Below, piece by piece: positions 1-10,700 of a stretch of 64,000 nt of DNA. Source of the stretch: Sinonovacula constricta (taxonomy: Eukaryota > Mollusca > Bivalvia > Cardiida > Solecurtidae). The stretch is from contig CM017573.1 of the NCBI GenBank assembly GCA_007844125.1, forward strand, positions 1,884,293 through 1,948,292. The letters are read 5' to 3'. The notes under the pieces are model-generated. The model did not search any database and was not told where the DNA came from. It worked only from the letters and a program-made list of their open reading frames with translations. Within the stretch, counting starts at the first letter, position 1. Each line of letters starts with the position of its first letter. The position numbers were made by a program, and so were the translations under genes.

Positions 1-1563
1 GTCAGCTTTCTTTCAAATTATATATTCACGGTACAATGTAGTAGTGTGATGGAGCTTCATTATCCTTGTTACACAGAGCCTAAGCTTTTTGTGTCTACTG
101 TTACAGATATCATTCTGACCTCATTATACATCGCTTTCTGTGCTTCAGTATATATAATTAATTAATACCAACTCAGTGGCTAGGGTATTGCCATTCACTC
201 TGTCAGCCCAGGTTTAAAGCTTGCTCAGTGCCAAGTTTTTTATTTCAATCTGTGCTTTGTTATGGCTTTCTTGTTCTTGTGTGTGACATATGTTCTGAAT
301 TCTTCTTCCTTAATTAACCTGTTACTCATCTGTAAACAAGATTCGTCAGTGCTATTTCTCAGCTACTGGTTGATTGGATTCTTATGCAAGCCTATTGCTC
401 ATATGCATGTCATAATTGTCTCAATTTTAAATTAGTTATAGCCCATTAGTATTCATTAAAAACATTTTATCTGCACTATTTCTGAGCTAGCATTGGTTGG
501 ATTTTTTAAACAACTTAATAACAATTACAAGTACCAAGCCAGGGTGTGCATATTTTAGGCATGTCGTGCTTGCTTCAGTTTTCACTAAGTTATGTTATAT
601 GTATAGAGTATATTTTGTCTGCACTATTTCTCAACGACCATATGTTAAGTTTTCATTTGAACTCAGCAATAATAATAATAATAACAAGTACCAGGCCTGG
701 TTGTGTATATCATGCTTGCTTCAGTTTTCACTTAGTTATGATCCTATGTCGTACCTATTTGTGTGCTCTATTTCTCAGCTGTCTGATTTGTAATTAACTT
801 AGCATGACATATACTTCTGTCAACACTAGTTTGTGCATACCATTAGCACATCATTGTCTTTATGTCAGATGAGTTCAGGTTCTTTAATTGTTGTATTTAT
901 CTGTCTAAATTGCTTGTAAACTGTTTTGAATGAAACTTGCATGAAATGTCAAGACATAGTTACAGAAACAGTGGTTAAGCAGCAGGATATTTACCATCTT
1001 CAATTCTTATTTTTAGTAAAATGTAACAAATACAATAAAAGTTGTTCAGAATTTAAAAAATCCAAACTGATTAAAATTAGCATAAAATTAAGTTGAATAC
1101 ATGAAAGGTAAATATTTGATCATTTGTTTAGTTAACAAATGGTGACAATTTCTAAAGTAAAGTTAAAGTATGGAAATATTGTAAGGTGGAACAGAATAAA
1201 AGTAGAAAAAGGAAATCAGAAAATTGCTATTTATATGAAAATGAGGTTACATGTTTGAAACTTTTAAATAAACATATATTTATGTCAGTTTATGGTTTAC
1301 TCATCTTCTTCTACTTGAACTACCAACATTGTTTATTAAGGGTATAACAAATAGTAGTTGTGAGATGCATCTGGGACTGAATTGTGTCACATTATTCTGA
1401 ACCAGACAGACCTCTTGTAACTCTTATTAACCCTTAATCTTGAGCTTCAAGGAGGGACGCCATTTTTACAAATGTTCAACTCTTTGGTTTGATCTTGATC
1501 AGATAGTTCAATCATTCTGCTATTCTACTTACACCAGAACTGTTGTGTCTGTCCTACAACTAT
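1..1563. other. AT-rich non-coding DNA
   Basis: No exon with credible splice sites and coding bias was found on either strand. The short open frames here fall in simple repeats such as (AAT)n near 665-685 or in the degenerate tandem repeat listed separately. It may be intron or intergenic DNA of the unrecognised gene whose exon lies at 4315. Confidence 0.6.
330..835. repeat. Degenerate ~145-bp tandem repeat, about 4 copies
   Basis: The marker CTATTTCT recurs, sometimes altered, at about 352, 476, 624 and 768, giving spacings of 124, 148 and 144 bp. Shared flanking words include TGCTTGCTTCAGTTTTCACT at about 568 and 715, and ACAAGTACCA before each. Two copies contain TCTGCACTATTT, which also flanks the large arrays further right, so this may be the core of the same interspersed element family. 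Confidence 0.5.
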
Positions 1564-2369
1564 CGAAATACGGACAATTCTCAGTCCGGACATTTCTCAG
1601 TGAAATTTGCATGGTCGGACAATTCTCAGTTGGTTGATTTGCAGGGCCAGACAATTCTCAGTCCGGACATTTCTCCGTTAATATATTTCAAAGCATAGCA
1701 ATATTTATGATAAAATTGTTGTATAAATCCATTTTGACGTTATAGTGAAATAATTAAAAAATGATGCAGATATTGTATTTGATATGAACGCATCATGTAT
1801 TTCACAGACAATTAAAGAACAGTGGGTTGGCCAATTAAAGGATTTTTGCGGCTTTGGTCAAAGCGTTTGTTATGAAAATCAAGGGGTATATAAATAATTA
1901 TTAATACAATTTGTAAGGATAAATAGTTTGTTTGGTTCACAGGTTTATTTATGATTGACAACAAGTGGTATGGAAATAATTATTGGTGAAATTTGTAAGG
2001 ATAAATAGTTTGGTTCACAGGTTTATTTATGATTGACAGCAAAGAAAATTATCTGGTTTTTGATGATTGTCTTCCAGTATTTAATTACAGAGTTGTTTTA
2101 TAACACTTATAAAATCGATTGGTTTAATCAACGTCAAAAATGGATCTATAACAATTGTCCTGCCCTACAAATCAACCAGATTTGTCCGACCCTGTAAAAC
2201 AAGTAACTGAGAAATGTCCGGCCCTGCAAATCAACCGAGAACTGTCTGACCTTGCAAATTTCACTAACTGAGAAATGTCCGGCCCTGCAAATCAACCAAC
2301 TAAGAAATGGCTGACCCTGCAAATTTTTACTAACTGAGAAATGTCCGGACTGAGAATTGTCCGTACCCC
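1564..2369. mobile_element. Foldback MITE with 8-bp target site duplication
   Basis: A non-autonomous DNA transposon of about 806 bp. The arms are inverted: TACGGACAATTCTCAGTCCG near 1569 is the reverse complement of sequence near 2345-2365. The inner part also pairs, with ATCCATTTTGACG near 1725 against CGTCAAAAATGGAT near 2130. Each arm is built from short repeats containing GACAATTCTCAG and GGACATTTCTCAG. The 8-bp direct repeat ACAACTAT flanks it exactly (1556-1563 and 2370-2377). An internal direct duplication (about 1911-1958 and 1991-2040) is present. No transposase is encoded. An 8-bp TSD fits hAT, P or Merlin-type integrases; I cannot assign the superfamily. Confidence 0.8.
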
Positions 2370-2552
2370 ACAACTATGTATAGGCTTTCACTGGTATTTT
2401 CTCTATAATATGCACCCTGCACATCTTGGCAACTGATTTTTAGGCATGAAACTGTCATCAATCTGTCAGTAAATAAGATTTACACACATTTCACTGGTTT
2501 GGGGAATAAATTCTCTCTCACAATCTTAGCTCTGCTATTCTATGAATAAAGA

Positions 2553-2795
2553 GTGTTGCCTTTGGATGAGTGGTTTAAGTAATCAAATTAGGTAACTCCT
2601 TAGCCCATACCACATGGGTTCGAGTCCCAGTGGTGGCAAGAACTTTTATGTGGGGAGGTTTTCCTGATGACCTGTGATGCACATACGGTTGTACCCAGAC
2701 AGAAGTCTGAGATCTTCTTCCACCATTAATTGGCTGGACGTTGCCAATATGACCATAATTATGATGGTGGGACATAAAACATTAACAGTAAACAA
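2553..2795 (+). mobile_element. tRNA-derived SINE, family A
   Basis: It has a tRNA-like head with a B-box (GGGTTCGAGTCC at about 2618), followed by the family body: GGGGAGGTTTTCC, a TACCCAGACAGAAGTCTGAG segment, CTTCCACCA, and AATATGACCATAA near the 3' end. The same order occurs at 20281, 33176 and 61597, which defines the family. Confidence 0.75.
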
Positions 2796-4036
2796 ATTTC
2801 TGAATAAGACAGCTATACCTGTCAGACTTTGTGTTTAAACCATGTTTATTGCAAGTGTGTTAATAGTCAGGCATGCAGAGTGACTGCAGCAATTACATAT
2901 TGTGTGCCTTAGTACTGGGAAATAGTTTGCAAGCTGCAGATTTATGATGTAGATGTAGATAGCAAGATAAATTGTGAATGTGATATGAGTGTTCATTAGA
3001 TACTGAAAATATCAAACTAGTTGGATGAAATGATATGAAACGAGGCTCTTTTTAACAAATTCGTTTATAACATGACTTAAATGTTATTTTTTTATTAATT
3101 AAAATGAAATTGTCCAACTAAATGCATAAAATGGCGATGACAAAGTGATCAGTAAATGATATATATACTACATATACTTAATGATGTCACACTACGATAA
3201 CTATCTAGTGTGTTACCAAAAGTAATACATGAGTATTACTTCATGCTCACACTGTAGGTTATGTGATAAATATAAGATGAGAACCTAGACACCAGATAAC
3301 TTGCAAAATGGTTTAGTGTCTGCTTTTAAGGATAAAAGTGGCATTTTAAGATTGTGTAAGTTTGATGTTCCATAAACATTCATTTTAAAAACAGTGTTCT
3401 AATGATGTAAGCTCTGGCAGGGTGTGTGGGGGGGGGATGCACCCCCCCCTTCCCCCACCACCCCCACCCCCACCCTCACCACCACCAACCAGGTGGAAGA
3501 GTAGAGGTATAAAAGAACACACATGTAAGCTTAAAAAGTACTCAGCTTTGAAAGTAAGTAATGTCTGTTGGTTGCTTAGGTCAACATTTTCTGGATTTGC
3601 CCCTGAGACCTGGGGCCAGATTTTCCTTTGAAATTAAATGTTTATTAAATCATAAGTCATAGATTAAAAGAACCATCTTAGTAAAATAGTATTATTTTTT
3701 TGTCCCTTGTTTGACCTTAATGTAAAATATTACATAAAACTTACTTTCTATGTACATATATTGTCTTCACACACTAAGCATGTAAAGGTAAGCTTAATTC
3801 AAGTTGATGTTTTCAGGAAGTAAAGCTGTTGCCAAAGGTCTAGATCTTTAGGCTTAAATTCAACTCAAAAAAATGTTTTAAGTTGAATTAAATTGTTGTT
3901 ATAATGCTTAGTAAGGGGATTAGCAAAATGACCAGAGTACATTTATTCTTTAATTTCTTTGCTCTTAAGAATCTGAATCATTAACAAAAATATTATCTGG
4001 TTGCATTAACTTCATTTTCACATTTAAAATATCAAA

Positions 4037-4097
<61 letters not shown>

Positions 4098-4314
4098 ACC
4101 TATTTATCTTTTCTCAGGATTTGTGGTTTACCATTTTTTTTCTTCAATGTAAAGTTAGTCCAGTTTTTCTTATTCCCACATGTGAAGAGGTTTTGTTTTA
4201 CATAGGATGTAAGGCATAATGTTTACCTTGATTCAATACCACTTCACTTTAAAATCCCCCATTTTTTTTGTTACCGCAAAATCTTATAATCTGCTTTACT
4301 TTTTTCTTCATCAG
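2796..4314. other. Non-coding DNA before the first exon
   Basis: No gene is supported. It contains a C/G homopolymer-rich stretch at about 3424-3490, which makes an artificial proline-rich open frame, and a TA microsatellite. It ends in a pyrimidine-rich tract and TCAG acceptor at 4311-4314, so the right part is an intron. Confidence 0.6.
4042..4094. repeat. (TA)n microsatellite
   Basis: About 26 uninterrupted TA dinucleotides, in the intron upstream of the exon at 4315. Confidence 0.95.
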
Positions 4315-5491
4315 TCGAGACAAGAGGCTCAGCACTGAGGATCAGTCTGCTACAGAGGCCATCAATGGACGTCTTCGAAAAATGGACCACAAGCTCTCTG
4401 AATTAAACCGCTATTGGCTAGAAATGGAACAAACTGGCCAGCCACCTTCTGTGACTCCAAAATTTTCCAAATCCAACCCCCCTTACCCTCCTTTGGATCA
4501 GGGTCAAAGGACAAGGTCACAGCCTCAAAGGTCAGCCTCCCAGAAGGGGTCAAGGCTATCAGCTCCAACTTCCATGACATCAAGTCTTCCACCAAGTCGA
4601 ACAGCAAGCTTCAATAATGCAAAACAGACAGGAAAAGGTCGAAAGCGACCAATTGCAAAGCATGGAAGCATTCGATCAACCATTGAGTTAGAGCGACAGT
4701 TGAAAGAAGCCGGGTATAAAGGTCAAGGTAAAATCTCAAAGACAGACCAGCAAGATGGCTCATTGTCTAATGGACACAGCCGCCAGTCATCATATAGTGA
4801 GAATCAAATTCAGCCAACTTTAATGAATGGAAACCAGTCTCAACCCCATGTGAGTCAATCATACTACCCCAGTGGTGCTGATTTCAGTCTTAACATTCCA
4901 CCATCAACGTATACATACCAACCAAAACCAGAGAAGAAACAAGTTGCTGAGGAAGAATTTCAACCCCAGGTCCAGTCAATAGTGCAATCCCAGTACCAGC
5001 CAAAAAGTTCATACGGTCAATCACAACCTGACCTTTCAAGTTCAAGGTCACGTTCGCCGCAACCCCAAGTGTCAAACTTTGTTGGCCAGACAACACAAAG
5101 CCAACCTGATGTGTCAAGATTAAGCAAAAGTGTGTCAGATTCTAATTCAAAGCCACCAGCCTATCGAAGCAGTCGTGCTTCAGAAGATGTGCCAAAAAGC
5201 ACGCCAGACTTAAGTCGCAGTAGTATGATTCCTCCAAAAGTTGACATTTTGCCGAAAGTTTACATTTCACGCAGAACAGACGAGCCTCCTTTGAGCTTTC
5301 AGCATTTGCTTACAAAGTTTCAAACTGCAGAAGTTGAGAAACCAAAAGAGAGTAAGGAGAAGAAGGAGGTTCAAGCAGAGCTGAACAAAGTGTTGAAAAC
5401 ACGAGCAAGTTTTCTGGAAGCAGAAGAGCAAGAGGAGCTCAAGAAAAAGCGTCCAGCTGTAAAGGGAAGCCTATATTCTCAAATGGAAGAG
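4315..5491 (+). CDS. Large internal exon of an unrecognised Ser/Gln/Pro-rich protein
   Basis: The exon is bounded by a good acceptor (TTTTTCTTCATCAG) and donor (GAG|GTAAGG). It reads 392 full codons without a stop, entering with one base of a split codon and leaving in phase 0. The first ~35 residues are probably helical (INGRLRKMDHKLSELNRYW). The middle is low complexity, rich in S, Q, P and R, and likely disordered. A short motif PD[LV]S occurs three times (SQPDLS, SQPDVS, TPDLS). The last ~90 residues are more ordered and charged, with LPKVYISRR, PLSFQHLLTKFQ and a Lys/Glu-rich helix. I do not recognise the family. It could be a cytoskeletal or scaffold adaptor, but that is a guess from composition. 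The first exons must lie left of the window or in undetected small exons. It is separate from the gene at 24983, which has its own start codon and an in-frame upstream stop. Confidence 0.8.
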
Positions 5492-5773
5492 GTAAGGCCT
5501 AGTTGTATTTTCATGATTACCATATTATAGTTTTCATTATTGCTGTCATCATTAATTTCTATTGCTGTTCTGTAAAGTGGCCACTGAAAATTAACATTGA
5601 TATCAAGTCTCAATATATAACAAAGCATAAGGTATAATTATTCAAAGCTGCTCATATCAAAGTTTTAAAAACCACCCTCACAGTGCTATAAGTTCTTTGA
5701 TTCTTTTTTTTTTAATGTCAAAGTGCAAGGCTACTTTAACAAGTTACTTATTATTTACAGCACCTTTATTAAG

Positions 5774-5806
5774 GCTGTAGAATGGACTCTAAAAGAAAAA
5801 GATGTG
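5774..5806 (+). CDS. Possible small exon following the 4315 exon
   Basis: If TTTATTAAG is used as acceptor, 11 codons (AVEWTLKEKDV) follow in phase 0, matching the phase-0 donor of the preceding exon, and end at GTG|GTAAAA. The stronger acceptor-like ATTTACAG just upstream (exon from 5761) would give an immediate in-frame stop. The peptide is charged and helical like the end of the preceding exon, but the evidence is thin. Confidence 0.2.
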
Positions 5807-6381
5807 GTAAAATTTTACCTGCAAACAAAATTGCTTTCATGTATTATTATATGTATGCATACATGTGAACTTTTTCTAAGGCCAAAGTGGGAGATTTTCA
5901 CTTGCAAAGTGGGAGTTTGTTATTTTCATATAAACAAAGAAGAAAGTTATCTGTTTCCATGTATGATGATTTCCGAAAATGTTTAAAACACCCCTCATTT
6001 TAAAATAATTTTGAAGGTTAATAAAGGGAGTCTGCCTCTAAAGGCAAGAGAGTTCACATGTATATGTATGTAAACTGTAACTTTATGACACCACTTGGTC
6101 AAAACTTGAAGATAAGATTGTTGTGAAAATTGTAATTAAACAGATATTTTTATATAGGATCAAAGTAAGTAAAAATGCCTCAAGTTTTGTAACCATGACT
6201 TGATTATTACAGTTGAGATATCTTTTTTTCAAATTATTGCAGGTTTGTAAGATGATATTAAGTTTATAGAGCGATATTACAAGTATAAGAAGAATCTTAG
6301 CAGCCCCAGAGAACTGAAATTTAGCAAAACCAAGTAAAGCACACAAACTGTTTTGTCAAGATACATGTAATTATGAAGAAT

Positions 6382-6943
6382 TTAGCTCATCTGTACCTAT
6401 GCTCAGGGTAAGCTATTGTAATTGCTCATCCTCCGTCGTCTGTCATCTGGTGTCACATGTCCACCAACATTTTCAAATGAAATCTCCTTTGAAACCATTG
6501 GGCCAAATTCAGTCAAACTTCCTCAGAAGCTTAAGTAGACAGGGGGAACAAAAAGAAAGGGCATGGTCATTTTCCATATATGGCTATAAAGGAAAACTTA
6601 GAAAATCTTCTTGTCAGAAACTACAAGAGTTAGAGCCTTCATAATTAGTATACTTGTTTCTGTGGTAGTCTTGTATCAAGATTGTTCAAAGCATTTTGAT
6701 CTGTCAAATAACATGGCCACCAAGGGTGTAGCCATTTTCCCTATGGCTATATAGGAAACCTTGGTAAATCTTCTTGTCAGAAACCAAAAGAGCTAGAACT
6801 TTGATATTTGGTTAATGTTTTCCTTTGGTGGCCTTGTATGAAGAGAGTTCACAGAATTTTGATCTGTCTAAAAGCATAGCCACAAGACCTTAATGTCTAT
6901 GGCACTCAGGTGAGAGATGTAGAGCTATCATGGCCCTCTTTTT
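6382..6943 (+). mobile_element. Bivalve-type interspersed element with AGCTCA/CAGGTGAG ends
   Basis: It opens TAGCTCATCTG and closes CACTCAGGTGAG followed by a CATGGCCCTCTT tail. This arrangement, together with CATTGGGCCAAATTCAGTCA inside, matches a very common non-coding repeat of bivalve genomes that I know from general experience. The body has an internal duplication: a block with CATTTTCC, GGCTATA and AATCTTCTTGTCAGAAAC recurs about 165 bp later (about 6568 and 6733). Open frames across it are fortuitous. Confidence 0.6.
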
Positions 6944-6967
6944 TGTTTTGTTTTTTGTTTTATTGCT

Positions 6968-7172
6968 CCATCACAATAATGGCCATATGTCCAACTAATT
7001 ATTATTGGAGACCTCAGACTTTAGTCTTGATAGAACCACTGGTAAACTGCTAATTTGATTGAAAACTTCTCCACATGAAATTTCTCGCCCTGACTAGGAC
7101 TTGTACCCACGCAGTAAGGGGCTTAGGAGTTTCAAGTCAGCGACTCTAACCCGTTCGGCCATGGGTGCCCTC
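6968..7172 (-). mobile_element. tRNA-derived SINE, family A, inverted
   Basis: The reverse complement carries the family head (GGGCACCCATGGCCGAACGG), a B-box variant GGGTACAAGTCC, and the 3' body with GTCTGAGGTCTCC and a GGCCATTATTGTGATGG-like end. It is moderately diverged from the full copy at 33176. Confidence 0.7.
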
Positions 7173-7760
7173 TATGTTTTGTTTATAAAGTTACACAACC
7201 TTTTGGTTGAAATTTAATTGCCTGATATTTTATTTTATGGAAATAGACATTGTTTGCCTTGGAGACTGGAATTTTTGTAAAACTTATTAACAGAATAATA
7301 CTGGAAACCAAACTACAAATGACAATGTAATAACCCATGACTTTCTTAGAGGCTGCTATTTATTGAACATGTCAGAATGTACTGGTAAATCTGTAAGGAA
7401 ATTAACATTCTTGTGTTACGAGTTACACCTTATTTTAGTACACTGCTATGCTTGAGAGTTGAAATTTGTAAAATTAAAAAAAAAAGAAATCAGCTTGCTT
7501 TCTTTTGTGATAAAATACCTTTAGCGCAAGTTAAATAGCAATAAGAATCAGGTTATTTATGTTTTGTTGTGTTTTTTTTTTAGTAAAAAGCAACAAACTG
7601 TGTTTGTTAAACTAGATATTGTTGTCTTGGTAACAGAAACTGATTTACAAGCAAGTGGAAGGGTTCTAAGTGTAAGAATGTAGCAGCCAATGGGGGCTTA
7701 TCAGTTCAGACTGGTCCTGATACTATATCAGATTCTGGAATCTGTACTTTGGTTAACTTA

Positions 7761-10700
7761 TCCAGTCATCATCATTTGATCAGGCTTAGGTAAATAGTGT
7801 AGATCCAGTCAGTATCATTTGATCAGGCTTAGGTAAATAGTGTAGATCCAGTCAGTATCATGTGATCAGGCTTAGTTAAATAGTGTAGATCCAGTCAGTA
7901 TCATTTGATCAGGCTTAGGTAAATAGTGTAGATCCAGCCAGCATCATTTGATCAGGCTTAGGTAAATAGTGTAGATCCAGTCAGTATCATTTGATCAGGC
8001 TTAGGTAAATAGTGTAGAACCAGTCAGCATCATTTGATCAGGCTTAGGTAAATAGTGTAGATCCAGCCAGCATCATTTGATCAGGCTTAGGTAAATAGTG
8101 TAGAACCAGTCAGCATCATTTGATCAGGCTTAGGTAAATAGTGTAGAACCAGTCAGCATCATTTGATCAGGCTTAGGTAAATAGTGTAGATCCAGTCAGC
8201 ATCATTTGATCAGGCTTAGGTAAATAGTGTAGATCCAGTCAGCATCATTTGATCAGGCTTAGGTAAATAGTGTAGATCCAGTCAGTATCATTTGATCAGG
8301 CTTAGGTAAATAGTGTAGATCCAGTCAGCATCATTTGATCAGGCTTAGGTAAATAGTGTAGATCCAGTCAGTATCATTTGATCAGGCTTAGGTAAATAGT
8401 GTAGATCCAGTCAGTATCATTTGATCAGGCTTAGGTAAATAGTGTAGATCCAGTCAGCATCATTTGATCAGGCTTAGGTAAATAGTGTAGATCCAGCCAG
8501 CATCATTTGATCAGGCTTAGGTAAATAGTGTAGATCCAGCCAGCATCATTTGATCAGGCTTAGGTAAATAGTGTAGATCCAGCCAGCTTCATTTGATCAG
8601 GCTTAGGTAAATAGTGTAGATCCAGCCAGCATCATTTGATCAGGCTTAGGTAAATAGTGTAGAACAAGTCAGCATCATTTGATCAGGCTTAGGTAAATAG
8701 TGTAGAACCAGTCAGCATCATTTGATCAGGCTTAGGTAAATAGTGTAGATCCAGTCAGTATCATTTGATCAGGCTTAGGTAAATAGTGTAGATCCAGTCA
8801 GCATCATTTGATCAGGCTTAGGTAAATAGTGTAGAACCAGTCAGCATCATTTAATCAGGCTTAGGTAAATAGTGTAGATCCAGCCAGCATCATTTGATCA
8901 GGCTTAGGTAAATAGTGTAGATCCAGTAAGTATCATTTGATCAGGCTTAGGTGAATAGTGTAAATCCAGTCAGCATCATTTGATCAGGCTTAGGTAAATA
9001 GTGTAGATCCAGTCAGCATCATTTGATCAGGCTTAAGTAAATAGTGTAGATCCAGTCAGCATCATTTGATCAGGCTTAGGTAAATAGTGTAGATCCAGCC
9101 AGCATCATTTGATCAGGGTTAGGTAAATAGTGTAGATCCAGTAAGTATCATTTGATCAGGCTTAGGTAAATAGTGTAGATCCAGTCAGCATCATTTGATC
9201 AGGCTTAGGTAAAAAGTGTAGATCCAGCCAGCATCATTTGATCAGGCTTTGGTAAATAGTGTAGGTCCAGTAAGTATCATTTGATCAGGCTTAGGTAAAT
9301 AGTGTAGATCCAGTCAGTATCAATTGATCAGGCTTAGGTAAATAGTGTAGAACCAGTCAGTATCATTTGATCAGGCTTAAGTAAATAGTGTAGATCCAGT
9401 CAGCATCATTTGATCAGGCTTAAGTAAATAGTGTAGATCCAGCCAGCATCATTTGATCAGGCTTAGGTAAATAGTGTAGATCCAGTCAGTATCATTTGAT
9501 CAGGCTTAAGTAAATAGTGTAGATCCAGTCAGTATCATTTGATCAGGCTTAGGTAAATAGTGTAGATCCAGTCAGTATCACTTGATCAGGCTTAGATAAA
9601 TAGTGTAGATCCAGTCGGTATCATTTGATCAGGCTTAGGTAAATAGTGTAGATCCAGCCAGCATCACTTGATCAGGCTTAAGTAAATAGTGTAGATCCAG
9701 TCAGCATCATTTGATCAGGCTTAGGTAAATAGTGTAGATCCAGTCAGTATCATTTGATCAGGCTTAAGTAAATAGTGTAGATCCAGTCAGCATTATTTGA
9801 TCAGGCTTAAGTAAATAGTGTAGATCCAGTCAGCATCATTTGATCAGGCTTAGGTAAATAGTGTAGATCCAGCCAGCATCATTTGATCAGGCTTAGGTAA
9901 ATAGTGTAGATCCAGTCAGCATCATTTGACCAGGCTTAGGTAAATAGTGTAGATCCAGTCAGCATAATTTGATCAGGCTTAGGTAAATAGTGTAGATCCA
10001 GTCAGCATCATTTGACCAGGCTTAGGTAAATAGTGTAGATCCAGTCAGCATCATTTGATCAGGCTTAGGTAAATAGTGTAGATCCAGTCAGCATCATTTG
10101 ACCAGGCTTAGGTAAATAGTGTAGATCCAGTATGTATCATTTGATCAGGCTTAGGTAAATAGTGTAGATCCAGTCAGTATCATTTGATCAGGCTTAGGTA
10201 AATAGTATAGATCCAGTCAGCATCAATTGATCAGGCTTAGGTAAATAGTGTAGATCCAGTCAGTATCATTTGATCAGGCTTAGGTAAATAGTGTAGATCC
10301 AGTCAGCATCATTTGATCAGGCTTAGGTAAATAGTGTAGATCCAGTCAGTATCATTTGATCAGGGTTAGGTAAATAGTGTAGATCCAGTCAGCATCATTT
10401 GATCAGGCTTAGGTAAATAGTGTAGATCCAGCCAGCATCATTTGATCAGGCTTAGGTAAATAGTGTAGATCCAGCCAGCATCATTTGATCAGGCTTAAGT
10501 AAATAGTGTAGATCCAGTCAGCATCATTTGATCAGGCTTAGGTAAATAGTGTAGATCCAGTCAGCATCATTTGATCAGGCTTAGATAAATAGTGTAGATC
10601 CAGTAAGTATCATTTGATCAGGCTTACGTAAATAGTGTAGATCCAGCCAGCATCAATTGATCAGGCTTAGGTAAATAGTGTAGATCCAGCCAGCATCATT

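Noticed and set aside
3422..3631. Proline-rich open frame
   Set aside because: Arises from a C/G homopolymer stretch; no splice support and no similarity outside the polyproline.
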